NCBI RefSeq assembly: GCF_001307805.1
Contig: NZ_CP013862.1
Location: forward strand, 2,914,001-2,978,000
Direction: 5' to 3'
Source of the DNA: Lentibacillus amyloliquefaciens
Lineage (GTDB): Bacteria > Bacillota > Bacilli > Bacillales > Amphibacillaceae
DNA length: 64,000 nt
A program made the position numbers and the translations under genes. The notes beneath the pieces were generated by a model, which was not told where the DNA came from, made no database searches, and saw only the letters and a program-made list of their open reading frames with translations. Shown in pieces: positions 8,385 through 15,781 of the stretch (position 1 is the stretch's first letter; every line of letters begins with the position of its first letter).

Positions 8385-8640
8385 AACTGATCACAACTCC
8401 TTAAGTAGATTCGCCGGTGCTCCCCTTACACGCCCTTGTAGTGTCATAGCTTCGCTTGTTATGCGGGATCGTGTCCCAACCAGCCTCAAACATGTTTCTA
8501 CAAGGAAGGGGTGGACAGTATTACGGACGGGATCAGTGTCCCACGGGCGCACACGTCCTCCCCCGACTTCCTCAAGCATAAAACCTATAAAAAATAGGTC
8601 AACCAGTTCAATGACCGGCTGACCATATAATACGATCGGG
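8385..8640 (-). ncRNA. Candidate bridge RNA region of the IS110 element
   Basis: On the minus strand this 250-nt stretch between a promoter-like TTGACC...TATGCT (about 8604-8575) and the transposase start has no coding signal but several stems. Two similar hairpins read GGGACACTGATCCC (about 8543-8530) and GGGACACGATCCC (about 8477-8465), each a GGGA/TCCC stem. Bridge RNAs of IS110-group elements come from this position and carry two internal loops that pair with target and donor. The assignment is by analogy; transcript ends and the guide loops were not determined. Confidence 0.5.
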
Positions 8641-8709
8641 CCAGTTAATTGAATTAAGGTGAAAAATTATTTACACGCGAGTCGTGATTTTGACTCTAGG
8701 GGGAATACC

Positions 8710-9216
8710 GTGACAAAGAAAGATTGGCTAGAGGTTTTTAGAACACTTGGGGACAAGGATCTTTTTGATATTCTAACTATTATAGCTAGTGTAGTATCTC
8801 CATTTTTATTATTGCTTTCTATTATTATTAGCTACAAATCAGCAAAAGCTAGTGAACAATCTGTGAAACTAAATAAGGAAATGTACGAAGTTCAGAAAAG
8901 GGAAAGAGACGAAAGTTTTTTACCGATATTCATGATTGATAATTTTTCATTTGGACCAGAAAGGAATTACATTACCTTTGATCTTGTAAATAAAAACGAC
9001 AAAGATATAGTTCCGAGGCATGCTGGCAGTGAATCCCCTGCTGAAATTTATAATTGGCAAAAATCTGACCATGTGATTAAATTCACTGTATATGACGATT
9101 ATCATAGTAAAGATCATTTGAAATTATGGCTTTACTATACAACACTAAATCACAAAGAAATTAATTCAAAATTAGTTTTAAGAATTATAGATGGTGATCT
9201 GGTAATACAAGAATAG
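8710..9216 (+). CDS. Hypothetical single-pass membrane protein
   Basis: The GTG at 8710 follows TAGGGGGAAT and is preferred to an upstream TTG at 8659 that lacks a ribosome site and may lie on the IS110 boundary. The 168-residue product has one membrane segment at residues about 20-42 (LTIIASVVSPFLLLLSIII), then a short coiled region and a C-terminal soluble domain of mixed strands. No family is recognised. The topology suggests an anchored cytoplasmic or extracytoplasmic domain. The insertion of the IS110 element just upstream may have removed its native promoter. Confidence 0.6.
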   Translation: MTKKDWLEVFRTLGDKDLFDILTIIASVVSPFLLLLSIIISYKSAKASEQSVKLNKEMYEVQKRERDESFLPIFMIDNFSFGPERNYITFDLVNKNDKDIVPRHAGSESPAEIYNWQKSDHVIKFTVYDDYHSKDHLKLWLYYTTLNHKEINSKLVLRIIDGDLVIQE

Positions 9217-9305
9217 GTAGCTTCCGCGGAAAAAAAGTATTCATTTCTTGGGCCATATTGTGAAACAAAATGGAATAACTTGAATTGGGGGAGAGGTTTA
9301 ACTAA

Positions 9306-9797
9306 ATGAATAATCCAAGCGAAGAAGCACCAATGTGGGGAATGTCACTAACAATATTAATACTAGGTATCCTTTTTTTAAACACTGATATTTCTTATAC
9401 TGTTACCATCAATTCTTTTTCTTTTAACCTCCCATTATCAGATATTATTGGAATCGGCTTGTTAGTATTTTTTGGTGGATCCATGTTGCAAAGTATAAAA
9501 GATTTTTTTCCTGAAAGGGAAAACAAGAAAAGTATGGACATAATTAGTGTAGGATTAATTATCGGTCTAATAATATTAATCCTTTACAGTTTGTTTAAAG
9601 ATATTAAAATTGTAAATCTTTTTCTGATTGCTTTATCATCTATCCCTTTGTTTGCTATACTTTCCAGTTCAATTGAGATTATTGGTCGCATTATAAATGC
9701 AAAAGGTGAGGAAGAAGGGAAACAATATAAAGAAACTTTAATCAAAGTTAGCGGTTTACTGGTAACTATTATATCTCTGTTGGTAACGATACTTTGA
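9306..9797 (+). CDS. Hypothetical multi-pass membrane protein
   Basis: The 163-residue protein starts at ATG 9306 after GGGGGAGAGG. Hydrophobic segments lie at residues about 12-32, 44-62, 78-96, 104-124 and near the C-terminus (GLLVTIISLLVTIL), giving four or five membrane passes. There are no conserved charged motifs and no family is recognised. It lies 90 bp after a single-pass membrane gene on the same strand, so the two may be co-transcribed. Confidence 0.6.
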   Translation: MNNPSEEAPMWGMSLTILILGILFLNTDISYTVTINSFSFNLPLSDIIGIGLLVFFGGSMLQSIKDFFPERENKKSMDIISVGLIIGLIILILYSLFKDIKIVNLFLIALSSIPLFAILSSSIEIIGRIINAKGEEEGKQYKETLIKVSGLLVTIISLLVTIL

Positions 9798-9895
9798 ATA
9801 GGATGCAAAATCCAACAATACCAGCCGATAGCAGAAAAACATTATCCAATCATACAAACGGGCGCGATTGTCAGCTTAGTATTGGAGGTGCAATT

Positions 9896-10585
9896 ATGTC
9901 TATAATCACCAGTAAGCATCTTAAAGAGAAAATTATTAACTATAACTTAATTCCATTGAAAGTAAGTCTTTTGAAGATATCTAATCAAATTTATATAGAC
10001 TTAGATAACGTTGAGGATTTCTTGAATTTTGCAAGTGGTTCTAATCTTGAGTATATTTATTACTATTATACTTACTATAATTCGGAAGAATACATAATCC
10101 CTAATGACTGGTACAGTGAATATTCGAAAGAATTTAAGACTGAAGTTATTCAACATAATCGATACATAGAATCATTAGATTTTGATTCACCAAGGAATTT
10201 GACATTATTTACACTTCAAAATGGAACCTTTGTGGGAATTGAACTAGGTAACCAATGGATAGAAAATCAAGGAATCTGTGTAGCAGAAGAAGCTATTGAA
10301 ATTATTGAGAATGAGTTCTATCGTGAAGTTAAAAAAGTTAATGATTCCAAGAAAATTCAACAAAAAAATGACGAAAATAATTTGAGGGAAATTATCTTTA
10401 AAGATACTGAATTTAGATTCTGTAAAAATCAAGAACTTAGATATTGGTACTTGGTTGAATTGCTTGAAAAAGAAAATATGGTGAAGTATAAGTATTTGGT
10501 CGAACCATACGGAATACCTAATAATGGAAGAATAAAAATATTTATGGATAAAACCTGGGAACTCTATAAAGAACGGAAAAAGTAA
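9896..10585 (+). CDS. Hypothetical soluble protein
   Basis: The ATG at 9896 follows TTGGAGGTG with good spacing. The frame is open from 9794, but the upstream part crosses a repeat-like intergenic sequence. The 229-residue product is acidic, rich in tyrosine, asparagine and isoleucine, and has a YYYYTYY run near residue 58. No domain is recognised. The very low GC content and biased composition suggest recent acquisition. A dispersed repeat follows the gene at 10672. Confidence 0.55.
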   Translation: MSIITSKHLKEKIINYNLIPLKVSLLKISNQIYIDLDNVEDFLNFASGSNLEYIYYYYTYYNSEEYIIPNDWYSEYSKEFKTEVIQHNRYIESLDFDSPRNLTLFTLQNGTFVGIELGNQWIENQGICVAEEAIEIIENEFYREVKKVNDSKKIQQKNDENNLREIIFKDTEFRFCKNQELRYWYLVELLEKENMVKYKYLVEPYGIPNNGRIKIFMDKTWELYKERKK

Positions 10586-10671
10586 ATGCTATGTATAAAA
10601 GGACATAAGCTTAGCATAGGTTGTTAAGTTTGAGGTGATGCAATAAACATCTTTATATAGACATACTTCAA

Positions 10672-10740
10672 CAATAGGGCGCTAATCTTTAATAAGGATT
10701 GGCGCCAAAATTGCATATAAGGGCCATTTTGTGCAATAAG
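10672..10740 (+). repeat. Dispersed intergenic repeat, full copy
   Basis: The unit reads GGGCGCTAATC, then TTTAATAA, then GGATTGGCGCC, which folds into a stem, followed after a few bases by the tail GCATATAAGGGCCATTTTG. The copy ends about 40 bp before the amidohydrolase gene and has the same orientation. It is the clearest reference copy of a family found only between 9.8 and 35.2 kb of this window. Confidence 0.85.
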
Positions 10741-10779
10741 AAAACTTTTAAATTTATATAATGAAATGGGGATTTGAGC

Positions 10780-11523
10780 GTGAAAATTTTTGATTCGCAT
10801 TTCCATATTATTGATTTTGACTTTCCAATTATAGAAAACCAAGGATATATACCACCGAGCTATGTTGCGTCAGATTATCAAAAGGAAACTGCTGATTTGA
10901 ATGTGCAGGGTGGAGCGATTGTATCTGGCTCTTTCCAAGGATTTGATCAAGATTACTTGTTGAAGGCACTTAAACAAATGGGTTCAACATTTTGCGGTGT
11001 TACGCAATTGCCGTTTACTGTGACAGATGATGAAGTCTTGAACTTACACAACAAAGGGGTAAGGGCATTACGATTTAATATCAAACGAGGTGGATCAGAA
11101 GCTTTATCAAAACTCGACTACTTTGCAAGAAGAGTTTATGATCTGGCTGGGTGGCACAGTGAACTTTATATTGATGCAAAAGAGTTGCCCGAAATTGCGT
11201 CAACGATTGAAAGATTACCTGCCATATCGATTGACCACTTAGGACTATCTGAAGAAGGGTTACCACATTTATTAAGATTAGTGGATAAAGGGATTAGAGT
11301 TAAAGCCACTGGTTTTGGTCGTGTGCAATTTAATATCCAGAATGTCTTAAAATCAATTTATGATGTTAACCCAGATGCCCTTATGTTTGGAACAGATTTA
11401 CCATCTACAAGAGCGAAAAGACCTTTTGAGTATGGAGATATTGAATTGATACAGCAACTATTTGACGAACAAGCTGCTGAAAAAATTCTGTACACGAATG
11501 CTTATCAATGGTATTTCAAATAA
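10780..11523 (+). CDS. Amidohydrolase-family metal-dependent hydrolase
   Basis: The protein is 247 residues from GTG 10780, which follows ATGGGG; an in-frame TTG two codons earlier is too close to the ribosome site. The N-terminal DSHFHIID is the HxH metal motif of the amidohydrolase TIM barrel. SIDHLGLS supplies a later histidine and MFGTDLPS supplies the catalytic or metal aspartate near the C-terminus. This matches the COG2159/COG3618 lactonase-like group. The substrate is unknown; relatives act on lactones or decarboxylate small acids. It stands alone, so no pathway context is available. Confidence 0.82.
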   Translation: MKIFDSHFHIIDFDFPIIENQGYIPPSYVASDYQKETADLNVQGGAIVSGSFQGFDQDYLLKALKQMGSTFCGVTQLPFTVTDDEVLNLHNKGVRALRFNIKRGGSEALSKLDYFARRVYDLAGWHSELYIDAKELPEIASTIERLPAISIDHLGLSEEGLPHLLRLVDKGIRVKATGFGRVQFNIQNVLKSIYDVNPDALMFGTDLPSTRAKRPFEYGDIELIQQLFDEQAAEKILYTNAYQWYFK

Positions 11524-11673
11524 TTTACTTATTCCTCAATCGGGCACTGTAATTGAATTAGAGCAGCGCCCGTGTTTCTTATAAGAGCCAGAGTGTTGAT
11601 TTGTTGTGTCAAAAGTAAGAAAATATTTGTAGATGCTTTAGCTTCATCTTAATCCCCAAGAGGAGGGGGATTT

Positions 11674-11820
11674 ATGAATGACAATAAATTGTATAATCAA
11701 CTCGTAGAATACTTTGAACGTCAACTTTGACGCACACTATCCAAAAAGGAAGAAACTTTTGTTCAATGGATGGCACATCAAAATAGTGTAGATTGTGACA
11801 ATAATAGAAATGGTGAGTGA
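11674..11820 (+). pseudogene. Small helical protein gene with an in-frame stop, paired with sda-like gene
   Basis: The ATG at 11674 follows the strong site GAGGAGGGGG. The frame reads MNDNKLYNQLVEYFERQL, then TGA at 11728-11730, then RTLSKKEETFVQWMAHQ and continues to TGA at 11818. It aligns along its length with the intact 42-residue protein at 28412-28540 (QLVHEFENKLNRKLTIDEKK), where asparagine occupies the position of the TGA. The stop therefore looks like a nonsense mutation in a paralogue. An sda-like gene follows within 8 bp, as it does in the second pair. Confidence 0.65.
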
Positions 11821-11827
11821 TTAAAAT

Positions 11828-11980
11828 ATGTCCCTAAAACTATTGTGTAATTATGTCCTTTCAGAGGCTTATGAAAAGGCAAGGCAGGAAGGTTTAGATG
11901 AGGATTTTATTGATTTGCTTAAAAATGAATTGAATCATCGTGATTTATTGGATTTGGATCAGGATATTGTAATTAATTAA
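11828..11980 (+). CDS. Sda-like sporulation histidine kinase inhibitor, copy 1
   Basis: The 50-residue product contains LSEAYEKARQEGLDEDFIDL and LKNELNHRDL, which match the two-helix hairpin of Sda, the checkpoint protein that blocks autophosphorylation of sporulation kinase KinA when replication is disturbed. The N-terminus (SLKLLCNYV) departs from the usual KLSDELL. The ATG follows the upstream stop after 7 bp, and only GGTGAG serves as a weak ribosome site. A second, more typical copy lies at 28576. Function as a kinase inhibitor is inferred from family. Confidence 0.68.
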   Translation: MSLKLLCNYVLSEAYEKARQEGLDEDFIDLLKNELNHRDLLDLDQDIVIN

Positions 11981-11987
11981 ACAAGAC

Positions 11988-12056
11988 GATCGGGCGCCAT
12001 TCTTGAATAAAAGATTGACGCCCGTGTCATATATATAAGGGTCAATTGTTGAATGA
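11988..12056 (+). repeat. Dispersed intergenic repeat, full copy
   Basis: Stem halves GGGCGCCATTCTTGAATAA and AGATTGACGCCCG are followed by the tail CATATATATAAGGGTCAATT and TGTTGAATG. It lies downstream of the sda-like gene and in front of the convergent blaI 3' end, on the same strand as the genes to its left. Confidence 0.8.
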
Positions 12057-12122
12057 AACTTTTTGGACTAATCCCATAGGTGTAGTCAAAGGATGCTTTC
12101 AACTTTTAAAGAGGGGGCAGTC

Positions 12123-12506
12123 TTATTTTTTATCCTGCTTCTTATCCAATATGGATCTTAGTTCTTTAATATCCTCTTCAGACAGGTCTTCATCCTGAAT
12201 GAATTGAACGAGCATCGATTTCAAGGTGCCGTCATAGAATCGTTTTACAAAGGAGTCTGTTTTGGCACGTTGGCACTCGTCTTGGGAATAAAACGGGTAG
12301 AATGTATAAACTCTCTGATTTTTATGGACGCCGACAACTTCTTTTTTAGTGAGCCGATCCAACAGTGTACGTACGGTTTTCGGCTTCCAGTTCGTCTGTG
12401 CTTGCAAGGATGAAATGATATCATTTGCTGTTTGCGGCGCCTTTTCCCAGAGAACTTTTAAGACTTCCCATTCCGACTCTGAAATAGTGGGTATTTTATT
12501 CGTCAC
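12123..12506 (-). CDS. blaI: BlaI/MecI-family repressor
   Basis: The protein has 127 residues. The N-terminal winged helix (ISESEWEVLKVLWEKAPQTA and WKPKTVRTLLDRLTKKEVVG) is the penicillinase repressor DNA-binding domain. The C-terminal helices (from about residue 85) form the dimerisation region that is cleaved when BlaR1 is triggered by beta-lactam. The gene starts one base after the blaR1 stop, so both are translated from one message. It should bind the tandem TACA-N-TGTA operators at 15476-15508 in front of the beta-lactamase gene. Length and motifs are normal. Confidence 0.92.
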   Translation of the reverse strand: MTNKIPTISESEWEVLKVLWEKAPQTANDIISSLQAQTNWKPKTVRTLLDRLTKKEVVGVHKNQRVYTFYPFYSQDECQRAKTDSFVKRFYDGTLKSMLVQFIQDEDLSEEDIKELRSILDKKQDKK

Positions 12507-12507
12507 G

Positions 12508-14301
12508 TTATTCCCTGCCTTTACCTTTTAAATAGATGCCTTTATCGTACAAAATGGATTTCGTAATTTCAGCAGCTATACTGCCACTGCCATGATGGTC
12601 GCTTTCAATATTAGTTGCGAAAAAATACGTATTGTTTTCTGTTTCTACATATCCAATGAACCAGCCATTCACATTTTTCCCGTTGACCGTTCCTGTGCCG
12701 GTTTTGCCATAGAGTGTTGCACTGTCTTTCGTCTCCAGTTTGATGGCATCTTTTATGAATTGAATGTTCTTACCATCAAATCCAAATTGGTTTGTATAAA
12801 AGTCTTTGAGTGTCTGCACCTGCTCAATCGGTGAAATTTTTAAGGAAGATTCAAGCCAATAGTCTTCGGTTCCACCCGACAGATTCTGATTGCCGTACTG
12901 TATTTTATCAAGGTAAGATTCAATGTTTTTCATTTGTACCTTTTTGTCCAGTTGCTGGAAGTACCAAGTTACGGAATTTTCCATTGCAGTAAGTAAATTT
13001 TGATTCTGGTTCCAGCTTTGATAAGGATACGAGTTCCCATTCCACTTCATGGAGTTGTCATTTCGTGCGATGACTTCGGACTCTAATGCAAATAGTGCAC
13101 TGTAAATTTTGTACGTGGAATTTGGCGAAACCCGTAATGTGCTTTTGTCTTTATTATAGATATTGTATTGTTCCTCCTGCAAATCGTACAGTACAAAACT
13201 ACCTTCATATCCACTGAAAAATGCGCTTAAATCCTCATACATTGTCTGCTTATTGTCGAAATCAATCCTATCATCACCATAAGGCATTGCAGAAACAATT
13301 GGTATCTGACTCACGACAATTCCGACAAGAAGTATAAAAACCAGGATGCTTTTCAGTTTTAGTAGCTTTGTTTCAGATCTAAAGGCTGCAATACGTTCAA
13401 TCCGTTTTTTTAATTGTTTTTTTGAACTAGCGATTTGGTTAACCATTGAGAAATGCCTTGGAAGATAGGATTTATCCGCAAACATAATAATCGTGTTTCC
13501 GTATGCTGCATGCTGGTATTGATCCAATGTATTTAGGACAGCACTGTCACACGCGATTTCTCGGTCCAACCGCATTTCCCTGAACGCCATCCAGATCAGT
13601 GGATTAAACCAGTATAAAATCTGGAATAAGACGATCAGATAATTTGTGGCAATGTCTTTATATTTATAGTGATGTAATTCATGCAGCAAAATGTATTTTA
13701 TTTCATCCATGGACAGCCACGCTTCAGCATGACTCGGCAAGACTATATAGGTTTTAAATATCCCGAACGTCAATGGTGATTTGATCAATGGCGATTCTCC
13801 CAATACCAGTGGTCGTGATACATTCAACAGTTGTTTGCACTGTTTGAATAATGATAGAACCCTGCTATTCGTTAGCAGGATTATGGACTTTTTAATTTGT
13901 CGCAGTTTTATCCATGCGTGAATGGAGAGAGCAATCATCACGAGCATGCCTACAATCCATGTGATGGTTAAAACGTGATTCAAAAATGTCAAATCAATCC
14001 GGTTAACGGATGTTGAAAAATCGTGCATCCAATTTCCATTTTCCCATGATCTAGGGTTTTCGGTTGTAGTCACAGATGGTAACGGATTACTGTTTTGGTT
14101 CCCGTTCCACGTGAACTTATCTCCGAAGTTTAATAATTGGGTTGGAATATAAGGTAATAGTAAAGCGATTAGTAACAGGAACCAGAGATTATATTTCCAT
14201 TTGGATGACAATTGGTTCTTAAAAATCTTTCGGATCAGCATGATAGCGATGATCATGATAGAAGATATGAACATACTAACAGCCAGATGGAGGACAGACA
14301 T
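12508..14301 (-). CDS. blaR1: BlaR1 beta-lactam sensor-transducer (M56 metalloprotease)
   Basis: The 597-residue protein has N-terminal membrane helices, a cytoplasmic loop, and the M56 zinc protease motif HELHHYKYKD near residue 207, with the downstream EIACD segment. A membrane helix near residue 320 leads to an extracellular penicillin-binding domain with the serine motif STYK (about residue 390), SVTWYFQQ and YGKTGTG (KTG triad). Acylation by a beta-lactam activates the protease, which leads to BlaI loss and bla induction. The start has AAGGAGATAAAGAA upstream. The gene reads intact. Confidence 0.93.
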   Translation of the reverse strand: MSVLHLAVSMFISSIMIIAIMLIRKIFKNQLSSKWKYNLWFLLLIALLLPYIPTQLLNFGDKFTWNGNQNSNPLPSVTTTENPRSWENGNWMHDFSTSVNRIDLTFLNHVLTITWIVGMLVMIALSIHAWIKLRQIKKSIILLTNSRVLSLFKQCKQLLNVSRPLVLGESPLIKSPLTFGIFKTYIVLPSHAEAWLSMDEIKYILLHELHHYKYKDIATNYLIVLFQILYWFNPLIWMAFREMRLDREIACDSAVLNTLDQYQHAAYGNTIIMFADKSYLPRHFSMVNQIASSKKQLKKRIERIAAFRSETKLLKLKSILVFILLVGIVVSQIPIVSAMPYGDDRIDFDNKQTMYEDLSAFFSGYEGSFVLYDLQEEQYNIYNKDKSTLRVSPNSTYKIYSALFALESEVIARNDNSMKWNGNSYPYQSWNQNQNLLTAMENSVTWYFQQLDKKVQMKNIESYLDKIQYGNQNLSGGTEDYWLESSLKISPIEQVQTLKDFYTNQFGFDGKNIQFIKDAIKLETKDSATLYGKTGTGTVNGKNVNGWFIGYVETENNTYFFATNIESDHHGSGSIAAEITKSILYDKGIYLKGKGRE

Positions 14302-14390
14302 TTCTTTATCTCCTTAATCGCGAAGGTATTTACACAAAGCGCCTCTATTTTACCACTCAAGTCCATTTTATTGTTATGGAAAGAAATGCA

Positions 14391-14433
14391 AAAAAAGAAG
14401 GGTCACACATGCCGTCCCTGACTGGCATGTGTG
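14391..14433 (-). terminator. Rho-independent terminator of the beta-lactamase gene
   Basis: CACACATGCC (14404-14413) and GGCATGTGTG (14424-14433) form a perfect 10-bp stem. Read on the minus strand it is followed by CCTTCTTTTTTT. It separates the bla transcript from the downstream blaR1-blaI operon. Confidence 0.88.
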
Positions 14434-14445
14434 TCCCGGATTTTC

Positions 14446-15375
14446 TTATTTAAAAGCGTTCAGTGTGATTTCGGCAGCCTTTGCAATCAGTGCATCATCA
14501 TATTCGGCATTCTCTGTATCGTGCCGGGACATAATTGCAATGACGATTGGTTCTTTGTTCGGTGGCCATACAACGGCAATGTCATTTCTTGTTCCGTAGG
14601 TTCCGGCTCCGCTTTTATCAACAACTGTCCACTTTTCAGGTGCGCCTGCACGTATTAATGGATCTCCTGATTCATTGCCTGTCATCCAGTCGATAAGCAA
14701 TTCACGTTTATCATCTGGCAGAAAGTCACCAAGGGCGACCTTCTTCAGATTGGTGGCCATAGCTCTCGGTGTGCTTGTATCACGCTTGTTCCCCGGTGTG
14801 AATTCATTCAATTCGGTTTCGTATCGTTCAGGCTGGGTAACGTCATCGCCAATGTCACGTAAGGCATGCTCAAATTTATCAGGACCCCCAATCGCCTCAA
14901 GTAGAAGATTCCCCGCAGTGTTGTCACTTTTCCGGATGGCCGCTTCACTTATTTCCAACAGCGTCAATCCGGCATCCACATGTTTTTCAGTAACCGGAGA
15001 ATAAGTAACCAAATCATCATTGGTGTATGTAACGACTTTTTCAAGATTTTCTATGTTGTTTTGCTTAAGCAAGATTGCTGCAGCCAAAGGTTTGAAGGTG
15101 GATGAATAGGCAAAACGTTCATTCGGTCGGTATTCGATGGTTTGATTCGTCCCTGTATCCATTGCATAGACACTGATTTGGGCATCAAACTCATTTTCAA
15201 GCTGTACAAACTTTTCATCCTTATTGATCGTTTGCTTTGATTCATTCTCCTTGTCGGATGATGTATCGGTCTTATTACCTGCATTTCCGCACGCGGTAAG
15301 TATTGTTAGTAACAGCAACGTTATGGACAGTGTAAACAGGTGCATACCGATTTTGGATGGGCTCGTTTTTCTCAT
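14446..15375 (-). CDS. Class A beta-lactamase, lipoprotein type
   Basis: The protein has 309 residues. An N-terminal signal segment ends in the lipobox LTACG near residue 29, so the enzyme is probably tethered to the outer face of the membrane, with possible release. The catalytic motifs are all present: STFK (serine nucleophile and lysine), SDN, the omega-loop ETELNE with the general-base glutamate, and KSG. These give a serine penicillinase that hydrolyses beta-lactams. Expression is predicted to be inducible through BlaR1/BlaI, because two BlaI operators sit on its promoter. It resembles PenP/BlaP enzymes of Bacillus; which drugs it acts on cannot be read from sequence. Confidence 0.93.
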   Translation of the reverse strand: MRKTSPSKIGMHLFTLSITLLLLTILTACGNAGNKTDTSSDKENESKQTINKDEKFVQLENEFDAQISVYAMDTGTNQTIEYRPNERFAYSSTFKPLAAAILLKQNNIENLEKVVTYTNDDLVTYSPVTEKHVDAGLTLLEISEAAIRKSDNTAGNLLLEAIGGPDKFEHALRDIGDDVTQPERYETELNEFTPGNKRDTSTPRAMATNLKKVALGDFLPDDKRELLIDWMTGNESGDPLIRAGAPEKWTVVDKSGAGTYGTRNDIAVVWPPNKEPIVIAIMSRHDTENAEYDDALIAKAAEITLNAFK

Positions 15376-15475
15376 ATTGGTACCTTCTCTCTATTAGATT
15401 GAATTGCTCATATTTGTTTTCTTCGTTTACCAACCGTTATTTGTAAGCATTTTATACCTCCTTATTAACTCTATG

Positions 15476-15508
15476 ACTACAACTGTAGTGTAATACTACA
15501 GTTGTAGT
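15476..15508 (-). promoter_or_regulatory. Tandem BlaI operators in the bla promoter
   Basis: Two dyads, ACTACAACTGTAGT (15476-15489) and ACTACAGTTGTAGT (15495-15508), match the BlaI/MecI TACA...TGTA box and are centred 19 bp apart. They cover the -10 region and the start region of the promoter. Two sites allow two repressor dimers, as at other bla promoters. Confidence 0.88.
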
Positions 15509-15522
15509 CTATAAAATGTCAA
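15492..15522 (-). promoter_or_regulatory. Promoter of the beta-lactamase gene
   Basis: On the minus strand TTGACA (15522-15517) and TAGTAT (about 15498-15493) are 18 bp apart, with TG just before the -10. The overlap with both BlaI boxes explains repression. No BlaI box was found in front of blaR1. Confidence 0.75.
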
Positions 15523-15781
15523 GCTAAAATTTAAAAGTAGTTTGACACAATCTTGAAGTGTTTTTCTGTGAAAGTGGAGAATGGTGTGGGCAAGTATGTC
15601 ATGGAATAGGAAAAGGTATCGATTACAAAGATGAGGGCGCAGATCGTGGAATAAAGGAAGGATAGGATTTTTAGGTGGATCTTATATGTTAAAATATTAT
15701 TATTCACTTTGGGGAGTGAGATGTAAATGGAAAATAACACTGCAACCGAATTATGGAATGACTATTCGCGGAGGAATTATT

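Larger units (their letters stand above)
7182..8640 (-). mobile_element. IS110-family insertion element (ends approximate)
   Basis: A full-length IS110-type recombinase gene is accompanied by about 250 bp of GC-richer, hairpin-rich non-coding DNA upstream of its start. IS110 elements lack terminal inverted repeats and usually make no target duplication, so the exact ends cannot be read from one copy. The left boundary lies between about 7065 and 7182 and the right one near 8640-8660, where AT-rich chromosome resumes. Confidence 0.8.
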
